Shown piece after piece: positions 1 to 8,334 of a DNA stretch of 20,601 nucleotides. The translations under genes and the position numbers were made by a program. The stretch spans positions 1 through 20,601 of the forward strand of contig NZ_KQ961849.1 in the NCBI RefSeq assembly GCF_001563665.1, read 5' to 3'. This stretch comes from Gardnerella vaginalis (GTDB taxonomy: Bacteria > Actinomycetota > Actinomycetes > Actinomycetales > Bifidobacteriaceae). A model generated the notes under the pieces. That model ran no database searches, was not told the DNA's origin, and worked only from the letters and a program-made list of their open reading frames with translations. Numbering within the stretch: position 1 is the first letter of the stretch; each line of letters opens with the position of its first letter.

Positions 1-252
1 GAAATTACATTGTCAACAAACTATTATTTTGATTACAAATGGGGTGTTTAACGGGGCGCTTCGTAATGTGTTTAACTTGCGTTTAAGTGTGTATTTTGAG
101 CATATTTGATGTGTAGTTTTTCTTGTAAATTCGTTATGTGTTAAGTGTTGTAGTTTTCCTACTTAAAAAATATATTTTTTGTATTTAAATACTTTAAAAT
201 TTGCATCAACACACTGTGTAAGTAAAAATATTTACAAAGTTTTTTCGTTTGC
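1..252. other. AT-rich leader region upstream of the adhesin promoter
   Basis: No gene is visible here. The stretch is very AT-rich and holds two abutting perfect palindromes: AAAAAATATATTTTTT at 165-180 and GTATTTAAATAC at 181-192. They lie about 60-90 bases upstream of the proposed -35 box, so they could be regulator sites, curved DNA or an UP-like element. The motif TGTTTAAC occurs twice, near 45 and near 69. The function is not determined. Confidence 0.5.
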
Positions 253-280
253 TTGAGTTTTTCCGGGGGGGGGGTATAAA
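253..280 (+). promoter_or_regulatory. Candidate phase-variable promoter with poly-G spacer
   Basis: A -35-like TTGAGT (253-258) and a -10-like TATAAA (275-280) are separated by 16 bases. Ten of these are an uninterrupted G run at 265-274. Slippage by one G would change the spacing to 15 or 17 bases, and 17 is the usual optimum for a sigma-70-type promoter. The predicted transcript would start near 287, giving a leader of about 100 bases before the ATG at 386. The reading frame of the downstream gene has a TAA at 335-337, so the tract lies outside the coding region and would act on transcription, not on the frame. Promoter activity is inferred. Confidence 0.6.
265..274. repeat. Homopolymeric tract of ten G
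   Basis: Ten consecutive G residues stand out in an AT-rich intergenic region. Runs of this length are classical slipped-strand mispairing sites. The length shown is that of one assembled molecule and may differ between cells or reads. Confidence 0.95.
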
Positions 281-385
281 GGCTAAGGCATATGGATAGT
301 TGCGTTGGGCGTGTGTCTTCAAATTTGTATTTTATAAGAATTTCGTCCTATAGCACAGGATTTTATAAAGAAAGGTGAGCTGATT

Positions 386-3300
386 ATGTTGCCAGCAAAG
401 TTCCGTGGATTCGCATCACGCTTGTGTCGTCTTGCGTTGCGCGCTTTTGCTTGGCACAAGATTAGTGATCGCGATGGCGCAGCTCGCACTTCCAGCACTC
501 TTCATCGAGCAATACTAGCGCTTCTCGTTGCTGTAATCACTGTATTAACCATGCTCATCATTCCGCCTGCACAACATGCAATGGGTTGGGCAGATGGTAA
601 AGCACCGATTCATGCTTGGTGGAATAGTTTTGGTACAGGCTTTGTGTCTGGTTCTGGCTTTGGAATAGGGGATGCTCCTAGTCAAATTGCTTCTAACGTT
701 GAAGTTGTTCGCAATGTTTATGACTCTTCTACTGGTAGAAATAGAACTCAGATTAAATGGGAAGTGTTCTTCAATACTTACTCTCAAATGTACGAGAGCA
801 TTGTAACAGGTGAACCTTATAGCGGTAGGAAAGAAGATAAAGCGTTTGGTGGTAAAAGACCTCTTCTTATGGCTTGGCTTCCAAAAGGGATTGATAGAAA
901 AAGTATAAGGATTAGTAGAAGGAAGTCTGGTAATAGAGCTGGTTACCGTAACTATGGCTGCTGGCCTGAAACAGACAGCTGGTATAAAGCGTTTCCAAAA
1001 GATAAACAGTTTGATAAAACTGATAACGGTCGTGGATGTAGAGCAATTCAGTATCAAGAGCCTATTGTTACAATTAATAAAACATTAGATGAGTTTGTTG
1101 ACAGTAGTTCTAGATGGGCTCATTCGTTCGATGGTAATTTGTATGAAGGTAAAGCTGGTAAAGAGGGTGCTGGTAAAGATCAACAGCTATTTAACTCTTA
1201 TTGGGATAATGCTTTAGGTACTTCCAGACTTACATCGTATTGCGATTCGAACGACAAGCATGACATGTGCGAAATTAGAAACTGGAAGAATGATTTCTCT
1301 ACGGTTCTTGCTGACTGGGAAGTTTCAGGTAATACGGCTTTTCAGTGGAATATCACTGCGTTTGTTGATGAAAGTATGGAAAATCGCTCAGATTTAGTAT
1401 TGAAGAATCTTCCGTTCTCAGCTGGATGGAACTCCGGTAAAGGTACATATTCCGAAAGCGATTTTGGAGATTTAGAAACGAAGAAAAATGGTGCTGTAGA
1501 AGTTAGAAGTAAGTGGACTTTTATTGGACCTTTCGATAGTGATGGCGATGGTATTCCAGATTCTATGGAAGGCTATGACCATAAGAATCCTGACGCTTTG
1601 CCTGATTTTAGTAATAGTGATCAGCCGCATACTGTTTTGAATAATATTACTGATCCAAATGGTAAGACTGAAATAAAATATCCTCAATATTCGTCTAGCA
1701 TGATGAATGATTATGTAAAGAAGTTAAATAATCAGAATTTAAGCTCGGACACTACTTATGGTGGCGTAGAGAATGTGCCTGTTACTACGTATGGTACGCC
1801 TGTAACAATTAAGCCGTACGTTAATACTGGTTCTTGGCAGGGATGGGATTTAGGCGAATGGGACGGTCAATATTCTCTACAAAACCATTATGGCGGTCAC
1901 TATGTTGCAGGAAAAGATACGGATACTACTACTAATATTCCATCAGATTTTCCTAACGGCTCTAGTATGAAGTACGAGCTTACTTCTATTCCACAAGGTG
2001 TTAAGCAATCTAGTAGTTGTAGTACTGGTAAGAATAATTCTGACAAAGGTTGCGTGAGCATAGATAGTAAAACTGGTTATATCACTTATAATCCAGGAAA
2101 GTTGGATCGTAAAACCGAAGGTATTACTTTTAAGGTGAAGATTACGCACCCAACTCCTAGCACTTACCAATACAACTGTAAGTATAAGACACCGATGGTT
2201 CAGGAAAATGTTCCTATAAAAATCAAGGTTGTTTCTAATGCCATGTTGTACAACCCGCAGTACAAGGAAACTACTGTTGACTACAATAAATCTACGAATA
2301 AGTTTAATTCTGCTACCAGCGAAGAGCCTAAAAGCGTACGAGCTAACAAAAAGCCGTGGGTTAGGGTAGGTAGTCTGCCTAACGGTTCTACTTTTAAGCT
2401 AGAGCAGTACACTAAATACAGTCTTCCAGTGCTTGATTGGTCTAAGATTGATCAAAATAATTCAGGAAACGGCAAGGTGACGTTTACTCCGTCTAATGCT
2501 GAAGCTGGTGCAAACACTAAGACTCCTGTTGTTGTAACGTACCCGGATGGTTCTACGTCTAAAGATAATGACTCTGGTAATAGTGGTAATCCTGTGTACG
2601 CTCCTGTTACAGTGGGTGATTTGCCGATTTCAGGTAGTGACTTGAATCTTGGTTTATACAATGGCAAGAAAATAGATAATAACGCGTTTGGCGGTTTTTC
2701 CTTTGGACATAAAAGTAATCCGCACGAGATTGATAAGGGTAAGAAAATAGGTGCGAAAGATAAAGATAACCCTAACCCTAATAATGGTATTGTATTCGAT
2801 TCTTGGGCGAACCATGGTAAAGGCCCTATTACTTTCCGCGTAATATGCCATAGAACGGATGTTGATAATTCTCCGTTCGCGTTACTTAAGCCTAAAGAGG
2901 GTAATAACGAAGCTAGTGGAGAGATTAACGGCTTGCATTTTGAGGATTTCCGCCAGTGGATTCGAGATAACGACAAGCGTTGCAAGGGCAAGGATTGCAG
3001 TGACTCTAACAAATACCTTCACTCTAGCGAATACAACAGAGACACTATGGAGCGTTCGCGCGCGCTGATTGGTGGCACGCCTAAGGAAGGCGGATCGTAT
3101 GAGTGTAAAGTGTTCGCTTTCCACCAAAAGCCTGGTGATAAAGACAGTAAAGATTATAGTGCATCGCTTACAGCATTTGAAAATGCGTCATCAGGTGGTT
3201 CTATTGCGCTTCAATCACTTTTTACTAACTATGAGACTGCTAAAAAAGACGCAAAAGGCTCAGAGTGGGTTGCTGGTAGTTTCTACTTTAAAATCAAGCT

Positions 3301-5998
3301 CAAAGACAACCAAAAGTACAACCCGACTTATGTAAAGATGCCAACAATTCAGGCTGGTAAGTCAATTAAGGATGGTAGGTATAGCAGTCCAACAAAAGAC
3401 AATATCAGCACTGATCAGCCAAAGAGCACTAAAGATGGAAATGGTGTTGTTCGGCCAGCTGATCAAGCTAGCATTCTTGTTGGTGATCTTCCTGATGGCA
3501 CGTGGTTTGAGATTAAGCGCTTTGTTAAGGCTGGCGATGTTAGTAACTCGAAGGCAAACAGTTTGCCTTGGGCTAACTTTGAAGACGGCGAAGATAACGT
3601 TACGCGCGATGAAAAAGGCAAGCCTGTTATAGATAAGAAGAGTGGCAAAGTAGTTACTTTAGATCAGTCTAGTCGCGAATACGGTTCTGTAACTTTCCAC
3701 CCAGATAAGTGGCAGTCTGCTGGTCAGTATTGGGCTGAAGTTAGAGTTCACTACCCAGACGGCTCTGTATCAGACGGCGAAGGCTCCGTGAACAAGGATC
3801 ACCCTGTGTATGCGAAGGTGAATGTTACTGCTAAGCCTGGCAATAATACATTTGGTCTTAATTTGTTTAGGTATACAACGGATTCTCAATACAGAACTAT
3901 CAGCGTTGAAAATGGCATAAACCTTCATCCAGGAGATTTACTTTCTGGCAACGATCGCCCTATGTTTGATTCTTACTTAACAAACGCGATTGGCAATCTT
4001 CACCAGCATATGATTTGCTCAAAGCAAAGCAAGGATGGTAAGAAGCAAACCGAGTACACGTATGGCATGCTTCCTGGTCATGTTAATAATGAGAAGTCGC
4101 AGAATGAGAACGAAAAAGACGGTTTGCGTCTTTTAGAACCACAGACGATTTGGAAGCATTCATCGCTTAAGGATCAGCTTGAGTGCAATGCAAATAACAA
4201 AAATTGCAAGTCTGATACTTACTTATATGATGACTGGGTTGATAGTGATAAAAGCTTTAACACTTTTGAGCGCACGCATGGATCTTTTGGCGGTGTGGCT
4301 CAGAAGACTGGCGACTATGTGTGCAAAGTCTACGTTATAAAAGGCGATGCTGAGTCTAATAAGTTTGAGAGTGCTGTTAAGGCTAATATCGAGAAGAATA
4401 ATAAGGCTAAGAAAGACGTTGACCCAGTTGACGGAGTGCTGAACGCTAATGATAATCCTTACGGCACAGAAGGTGTGGGGTATAAGACTGGCGCATTCTC
4501 TGTGCATATTCATAAAGACAATCAGCTGTATAACCCGACTTACACGAAGATTCCAGAAATTCAGGCTGGTAGTACTTTTGACAAGAATCTTAAGAAAGGC
4601 AACAAGGCAGCTATAAGCTCTGACGCTCCGCAAAGCAAGAAGAAGGTTACCGAGGGTAACACCGAGGTTAATGCTAACGGTGTTCCAAAAGAAGATTTGG
4701 TGAACGTTAAGGAAGGCGCTTTGCCTGCTGGCACTTGGTACGAGATTAAGCGCTTTGTTAAAGCTAGCGATATTACAAATTCAAAAGCAAGCAGTTTGCC
4801 TTGGGCTAACTTTGAGGATGGCGAAGATAACAAAGCTGACGGTAAGCAGGAAGCAAAAGATAGTAACGCTACTGGCAAAGGCTCCGTCACCTTCCGCCCA
4901 GATAAGTGGCAGTCTGCTGACGAGTATTGGGCTGAGATTAGGGTTCACTACCCGGACGGATCTGTTTCTGACGGTGATGACTCTATTAACAAAGATCACC
5001 CTATCTACGCAAAGGTGAAGGTTACCAGACCAGCTGTTGGCAGTGGCGATTTGCATCTTAACGTTTACAAGCAGTATGAAAATGGCAAGTTTACTGGGGA
5101 TGTAGACAACGTGAATGGCATTACTGTTATGAAAGGCGTTGGCTTGCTGAAGGATATGGGAATTGACTCGTGGTCCACAGCCAAGCCTGAAGGCATTACG
5201 CTTAGAGCTTTGTGTAGAGATGACAGTGATGAAGCTAGAAAGAGTACAACTCATACCTGGAGTGAGGATCTCGATAATCTGTTCTTCAAGCTTAATTGGC
5301 AGCAAGCGTGGAAATATCCAACTTTTGCTCGTCAGGAAGATTGCCGTAAGGGTAGCAATAATGGTGATGGCTGCAATGCTACAGATGAGCATTTCCTGTT
5401 CGATAGCACTGGCGGAACTATGGAGCGTGCGCGCGGAACTATAACTAGTAGCAAAGCTCCTACGAAGTCTGGCAAATACTATTGCGTTGTGCTTGCGATG
5501 AAGCTTACGGATTTGGGTAAGTATAAGAAAGCTATTAAGAACAGCAAGATTAGCGTTACTGATAATAACTTTGCTAAGGCTATGGGCTTTACCGATACTG
5601 AGGGCATTGACTACGCTGCAAAGTTCTTCCCAGTGAACGTGGTGGAGCAGTTTAAGCTGCCAAAGACAGGTGGCGAGGGTATTAGCATGGCGTGGATTGT
5701 GCTGGCGATGATTGGCATGTGCGTTATGTGTGGCGTGTTCTTCGTTGATCAGACGAAGTGGGGTCACGCGATGCTCGCTGGCTGGCTTGCTTGCATGATG
5801 TGCGGTTTGCGCTCTGCTACGCAAAATAGCAACAGTAAGATTTCTAAAATTTGGCGCGGTTTAGTCAAAAAAGTAAAGATTAAGCGATTTGACGATTATT
5901 GCGCGCATCTAAAAGATTTTGTCTGCAAAGCTACCAAATGGTGTTTCAACGTAATGTTGCGCATCGGAAGGTGGATTACCGAAAGGTGGCGATGCTGA
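386..5998 (+). CDS. Large modular LPKTG surface protein, probable pilus-associated adhesin
   Basis: A 1870-residue secreted surface protein. A long basic N-region (1-41) and a hydrophobic segment (42-60) form a signal sequence, with cleavage probably near residues 62-69. DSDGDGIPDS at 384-393 resembles a thrombospondin type-3 calcium-binding loop. From about residue 622 three modules follow, each beginning YNPxY (622, 978, 1382). Each contains a Rib-like half with YPDGS (719, 1123, 1522) and a second half with four cysteines ending in a YxC motif. LPKTG lies at 1758-1762. It is followed not by the usual short tail but by 108 residues with one strong and one weak hydrophobic segment and a basic Trp/Cys-rich end. 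The start follows AAGGTGAG at 372-379. With the pilin and class C sortase downstream, it is probably the ancillary or tip subunit of the pilus; a cell-wall-anchored adhesin is the alternative. The ligand is unknown. Confidence 0.85.
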   Translation: MLPAKFRGFASRLCRLALRAFAWHKISDRDGAARTSSTLHRAILALLVAVITVLTMLIIPPAQHAMGWADGKAPIHAWWNSFGTGFVSGSGFGIGDAPSQIASNVEVVRNVYDSSTGRNRTQIKWEVFFNTYSQMYESIVTGEPYSGRKEDKAFGGKRPLLMAWLPKGIDRKSIRISRRKSGNRAGYRNYGCWPETDSWYKAFPKDKQFDKTDNGRGCRAIQYQEPIVTINKTLDEFVDSSSRWAHSFDGNLYEGKAGKEGAGKDQQLFNSYWDNALGTSRLTSYCDSNDKHDMCEIRNWKNDFSTVLADWEVSGNTAFQWNITAFVDESMENRSDLVLKNLPFSAGWNSGKGTYSESDFGDLETKKNGAVEVRSKWTFIGPFDSDGDGIPDSMEGYDHKNPDALPDFSNSDQPHTVLNNITDPNGKTEIKYPQYSSSMMNDYVKKLNNQNLSSDTTYGGVENVPVTTYGTPVTIKPYVNTGSWQGWDLGEWDGQYSLQNHYGGHYVAGKDTDTTTNIPSDFPNGSSMKYELTSIPQGVKQSSSCSTGKNNSDKGCVSIDSKTGYITYNPGKLDRKTEGITFKVKITHPTPSTYQYNCKYKTPMVQENVPIKIKVVSNAMLYNPQYKETTVDYNKSTNKFNSATSEEPKSVRANKKPWVRVGSLPNGSTFKLEQYTKYSLPVLDWSKIDQNNSGNGKVTFTPSNAEAGANTKTPVVVTYPDGSTSKDNDSGNSGNPVYAPVTVGDLPISGSDLNLGLYNGKKIDNNAFGGFSFGHKSNPHEIDKGKKIGAKDKDNPNPNNGIVFDSWANHGKGPITFRVICHRTDVDNSPFALLKPKEGNNEASGEINGLHFEDFRQWIRDNDKRCKGKDCSDSNKYLHSSEYNRDTMERSRALIGGTPKEGGSYECKVFAFHQKPGDKDSKDYSASLTAFENASSGGSIALQSLFTNYETAKKDAKGSEWVAGSFYFKIKLKDNQKYNPTYVKMPTIQAGKSIKDGRYSSPTKDNISTDQPKSTKDGNGVVRPADQASILVGDLPDGTWFEIKRFVKAGDVSNSKANSLPWANFEDGEDNVTRDEKGKPVIDKKSGKVVTLDQSSREYGSVTFHPDKWQSAGQYWAEVRVHYPDGSVSDGEGSVNKDHPVYAKVNVTAKPGNNTFGLNLFRYTTDSQYRTISVENGINLHPGDLLSGNDRPMFDSYLTNAIGNLHQHMICSKQSKDGKKQTEYTYGMLPGHVNNEKSQNENEKDGLRLLEPQTIWKHSSLKDQLECNANNKNCKSDTYLYDDWVDSDKSFNTFERTHGSFGGVAQKTGDYVCKVYVIKGDAESNKFESAVKANIEKNNKAKKDVDPVDGVLNANDNPYGTEGVGYKTGAFSVHIHKDNQLYNPTYTKIPEIQAGSTFDKNLKKGNKAAISSDAPQSKKKVTEGNTEVNANGVPKEDLVNVKEGALPAGTWYEIKRFVKASDITNSKASSLPWANFEDGEDNKADGKQEAKDSNATGKGSVTFRPDKWQSADEYWAEIRVHYPDGSVSDGDDSINKDHPIYAKVKVTRPAVGSGDLHLNVYKQYENGKFTGDVDNVNGITVMKGVGLLKDMGIDSWSTAKPEGITLRALCRDDSDEARKSTTHTWSEDLDNLFFKLNWQQAWKYPTFARQEDCRKGSNNGDGCNATDEHFLFDSTGGTMERARGTITSSKAPTKSGKYYCVVLAMKLTDLGKYKKAIKNSKISVTDNNFAKAMGFTDTEGIDYAAKFFPVNVVEQFKLPKTGGEGISMAWIVLAMIGMCVMCGVFFVDQTKWGHAMLAGWLACMMCGLRSATQNSNSKISKIWRGLVKKVKIKRFDDYCAHLKDFVCKATKWCFNVMLRIGRWITERWRC
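2249..5637 (+). repeat. Three diverged ~1.1-1.2 kb modules inside the adhesin gene
   Basis: Modules begin at nucleotides 2249, 3317 and 4529, each at a YNPxY codon series. Modules 2 and 3 are the closest pair. The segments from 3497 and 4730 encode nearly the same GTWxEIKRFVKA and SLPWANFEDGEDN blocks, offset by exactly 1233 bases (411 codons) and still similar at the DNA level. Module 1 is more diverged. Such repeats can recombine and change protein length. Confidence 0.8.
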
Positions 5999-6009
5999 TG
6001 AAAAATTTT

Positions 6010-6055
6010 CTGCAGCTTAAAAACTGCAGTAGCTTCGCCGCTCAATAACGGCTTT
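6010..6055 (+). terminator. Weak hairpins after the adhesin gene
   Basis: Twelve bases after the adhesin stop, CTGCAG (6010-6015) is repeated at 6024-6029 and can form a six-pair stem with an eight-base loop. A second short stem, GCCG (6037-6040) with CGGC (6049-6052), is followed by TTTG. Neither has a strong U tract, so readthrough into the pilin gene is plausible. Partial attenuation is an inference. Confidence 0.3.
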
Positions 6056-6176
6056 GATTGTTCACGCACATATTGCAATGCAATTTGTGGGAACGTAAAA
6101 AACAAAACTTAAAACGAGAAAATAACATATCTTCCTAAACCATGCACGAAAGTGCGCTGAAATAAAGGAGAAGAAA

Positions 6177-7922
6177 GTGAATAAATTCACTAAACAATGC
6201 GTGGCTGCATTCGCCTCGCTCGCAATGGCTGGTACGCTGTGCGTTGCCGGCGCTGTTGCTGTAAACAGCTCTGCTTGGGCTGAAGGTACATGCAATAATG
6301 GTGCGCCTTGGTCTGATGCTTGCAAGGCTCAGACTGGTTCCATCAAGATCACCAAGTACAAGGATGAAGACAAGAATGGTAAACAAACTAAGTCTACTCC
6401 TGTTAAAGGTGCAAAGTTTAAAGTTACTCCAGTAACAAAGCTTGGCACAGATGCTCTTGATTTAAAGAACTATGCTGATTGGCAAAAAGTTGCAGCTAAG
6501 ATAACAACTCTTAATGCAACACCTAATACTACTGATACTAGTGTAATCAGTTTTGGCACTGCAATACAAAACGCAGCATCTCAAGAAACTGATAAGTCCC
6601 TGTTTGTAACGGGTCAAGACGGTGTTGCAACGATAAGTCAACTTCCTATCGGTTTGTATAAAGTTGAAGAAGTTAGCGCTCCAGATGGATACGAGAAGCT
6701 TCCTAACCCATTCTTCATGACTATTCCAGAAATCACTCGTGGAGATGACGCTAAGGACAACACTTACACTTATAACGTAACAGTTGACCCTAAGAACGTT
6801 TACAATGCAGACGCTATTCAGAAGGAAGCTATTACAACTGGTATGGTTGGCGCTGGCGATGAATTGCCATATACGCTTACTGCTGCTGTGCGCACAACAA
6901 GCTACACGGATGTTGATAAGCTCACAAAAGATGATCTTATTGACTACGCTGTGTGGGATGATGCGTTAGAGTCTGCTTACAATGTAACTACTGGTGCTAT
7001 TCAAAGCGTTAAGATTGGTGATACTAAACTTACTGAGGGAAAGAACGCTGATTATGAAGCTTCGCTAGTTGAACATAAAGATAATGATGCAACCTCACCT
7101 GAAGCAGGTCGCAAGCGTATTCTTATTAAGTTTACTGATGCAGGTCTTACTAAGATCGCTAAAGCTTTGAGCGACAATGCTAAAAGCAAAGATAATCCTC
7201 ATCCTGCTGTTCCAAAGATCACAGTTGAATTCAAGTTTACTCTTAAAGCTGACGCACCTGTTGATGGATTCCAGAACAAGTACGGCTTCCAAACTGGTCA
7301 CTCGAAGGATCAGCCTAAGCCAAATCCAACGAACCCTAATCCGGGCGAGACTTCTAAAGTAACTCTCGTTAAGTTCGCAGTTAAGAAGGTTGATGGAACT
7401 AATACAGCTACCTTGCTCGGTGGTGCAAAGTTCGCTGTGTTTGCGGATAAAGAAAAAGCAAAAGCTTGTGCAGCTGATGCAGCTCGTTCTGCTGCTAAGT
7501 GCCAGAATGTTGCAACTAAAGGTCTTGTTAAAAAAGATAATAATGAGGTTCTTGCTGACGGTCTTGAAGGTGCGCAAAAAGGCACTGATAATACATCTGG
7601 TTTGACTGGTGCTTTTGAAGTTAAAGTTGGACAAGACTTCTACGTTGTAGAAACTCAAGCTCCAAGCGGATACGCTTTATCTCCAGCTGTTGAAACTGTC
7701 AATATTCCTACAACTTATGCTAAGTCCACTAACTATGTGAATAAAGTGTTTGAATATGAGTTCAAGGATCTTCCAACTAAGGGAAATATTTTGAACTGGT
7801 TCAAGCTTCCAAAGACCGGTGCTGCAGGCGTTGCAATCTTCGCATTGGCTGGTATGTGCTTAGTGGCTGCTGGAATCTTCGTTTTCATGCGCAATCGCAA
7901 GAAGGAAGAGCAAGAAGCCTGA
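6177..7922 (+). CDS. LPKTG isopeptide-forming pilus backbone subunit
   Basis: A 581-residue pilin precursor of the SpaA/FimA type. The signal peptide covers about residues 1-35, ending SAWA. The E-box-like YKVEEVSAPDGY (161-172) and the E-box YVVETQAPSGY (489-499) carry the glutamates that promote internal isopeptide bonds in this family. The pilin motif is VTVDPKN (201-207): K206 is the likely lysine joined to the LPKTG threonine of the next subunit, with Asp replacing the more usual Tyr before PK. LPKTG is at 544-548, followed by a hydrophobic segment (about 550-570) and a basic tail. The length and layout fit a major backbone subunit. The start is GTG, six bases after AAGGAG (6165-6170). 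FKLPKTG is shared with the upstream adhesin, which suggests a common sortase. The next plus-strand gene is the class C sortase. Confidence 0.9.
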   Translation: MNKFTKQCVAAFASLAMAGTLCVAGAVAVNSSAWAEGTCNNGAPWSDACKAQTGSIKITKYKDEDKNGKQTKSTPVKGAKFKVTPVTKLGTDALDLKNYADWQKVAAKITTLNATPNTTDTSVISFGTAIQNAASQETDKSLFVTGQDGVATISQLPIGLYKVEEVSAPDGYEKLPNPFFMTIPEITRGDDAKDNTYTYNVTVDPKNVYNADAIQKEAITTGMVGAGDELPYTLTAAVRTTSYTDVDKLTKDDLIDYAVWDDALESAYNVTTGAIQSVKIGDTKLTEGKNADYEASLVEHKDNDATSPEAGRKRILIKFTDAGLTKIAKALSDNAKSKDNPHPAVPKITVEFKFTLKADAPVDGFQNKYGFQTGHSKDQPKPNPTNPNPGETSKVTLVKFAVKKVDGTNTATLLGGAKFAVFADKEKAKACAADAARSAAKCQNVATKGLVKKDNNEVLADGLEGAQKGTDNTSGLTGAFEVKVGQDFYVVETQAPSGYALSPAVETVNIPTTYAKSTNYVNKVFEYEFKDLPTKGNILNWFKLPKTGAAGVAIFALAGMCLVAAGIFVFMRNRKKEEQEA

Positions 7923-7939
7923 TTGCGTAGTTTGCAATC
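7921..7939 (+). other. Small perfect stem-loop at the pilin stop codon
   Basis: GATTGC (7921-7926) and GCAATC (7934-7939) form a perfect six-pair stem with a seven-base loop that overlaps the TGA stop at 7920-7922. It lies immediately before a much longer hairpin and may help protect the 3' end of the pilin message. That role is inferred. Confidence 0.4.
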
Positions 7940-7943
7940 ATTC

Positions 7944-8011
7944 CAAAATAATAGTTTCTTAGTGCCAGATGTGCGATTGTTGCTATGGCACTAAGAGAAA
8001 CTATTGTTTTG
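7944..8011 (+). terminator. Long hairpin terminator after the pilin gene
   Basis: The arm at 7944-7967 pairs with 7986-8011 to give a stem of about 24 pairs with a two-base bulge and an 18-base loop (7968-7985). The central part, TTAGTGCCA against TGGCACTAA, is perfect. The right arm ends in TATTGTTTTG, so the distal pairs are A/U and the structure works as a rho-independent terminator. It should separate most pilin transcription from the sortase gene. Confidence 0.75.
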
Positions 8012-8116
8012 CAATATAAAGCTCAACAGATTTAATTGCGTTGCTGTGTATAGCGTTTAACGCACAATTTGCGTTATGCACGTCCCTCTTTTTCGCGATT
8101 AAGTCTTGTTGTCTAA

Positions 8117-8147
8117 ATGGAGTCGGGAGGAATACTCTCGACTCCAT
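8117..8147 (+). terminator. Strong 13-pair hairpin before the sortase gene
   Basis: ATGGAGTCGGGAG (8117-8129) pairs with CTCTCGACTCCAT (8135-8147), with one G-U pair and a five-base loop. The downstream run GTTATCTATTTAT is only moderately U-rich, so this may be a terminator, an attenuator or the 3' end of a small RNA. Confidence 0.5.
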
Positions 8148-8240
8148 GTTATCTATTTATATCAGTAAATTCGTGTAAAAGTTACGTTTAGTTTAAGATT
8201 TTTGCGCACTATTTGAACTTTTTAAATAAGTTGCTTTCGC

Positions 8241-8269
8241 TTGAGTTGTATTTAATTGCGATTTAAATC
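8241..8269 (+). promoter_or_regulatory. Candidate sortase promoter
   Basis: TTGAGT (8241-8246) is 17 bases from TAAATC (8264-8269). The -35-like sequence, with its preceding GCT, matches the one at the adhesin promoter (253-258). The -10 match is weak. A separate promoter is needed if the hairpins upstream stop pilin transcripts. Confidence 0.3.
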
Positions 8270-8334
8270 ATTAGAGTCAGTTTTAAATATTCACATAAAA
8301 ATTATTAGTATTTTGAATTGAGGATTGAGGGAGT

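Larger units (their letters stand above)
8012..8334 (+). other. Structured intergenic region between pilin terminator and sortase
   Basis: No protein gene is seen. The 5' part holds mutually exclusive stems: GCGTTTAACGC near 8050-8060, and TAACGC pairing with GCGTTA across a seven-base loop. These are followed by a pyrimidine run (CCCTCTTTTT near 8083-8092) and then the strong hairpin at 8117-8147. The 3' part is AT-rich and carries a candidate sortase promoter. The region could be a sortase leader or a small RNA; it matches no riboswitch class that I recognise. Confidence 0.4.

Noticed and set aside
265..274. Poly-G tract as a coding-frame switch for a longer adhesin N-terminus
   Set aside because: A TAA at 335-337 is in the adhesin frame between the tract and the ATG, so no change in tract length could fuse an upstream frame to the gene.
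2452..3012. 186-codon minus-strand open frame in the adhesin
   Set aside because: It has no recognisable motif, overlaps the first repeated module completely, and has no start context.
4781..5824. 347-codon open frame on the minus strand inside the adhesin gene
   Set aside because: It is antisense to an in-frame, domain-bearing protein that includes the LPKTG signal, and its translation shows no domain or plausible start site. It is a shadow of biased codon use in the plus-strand gene.
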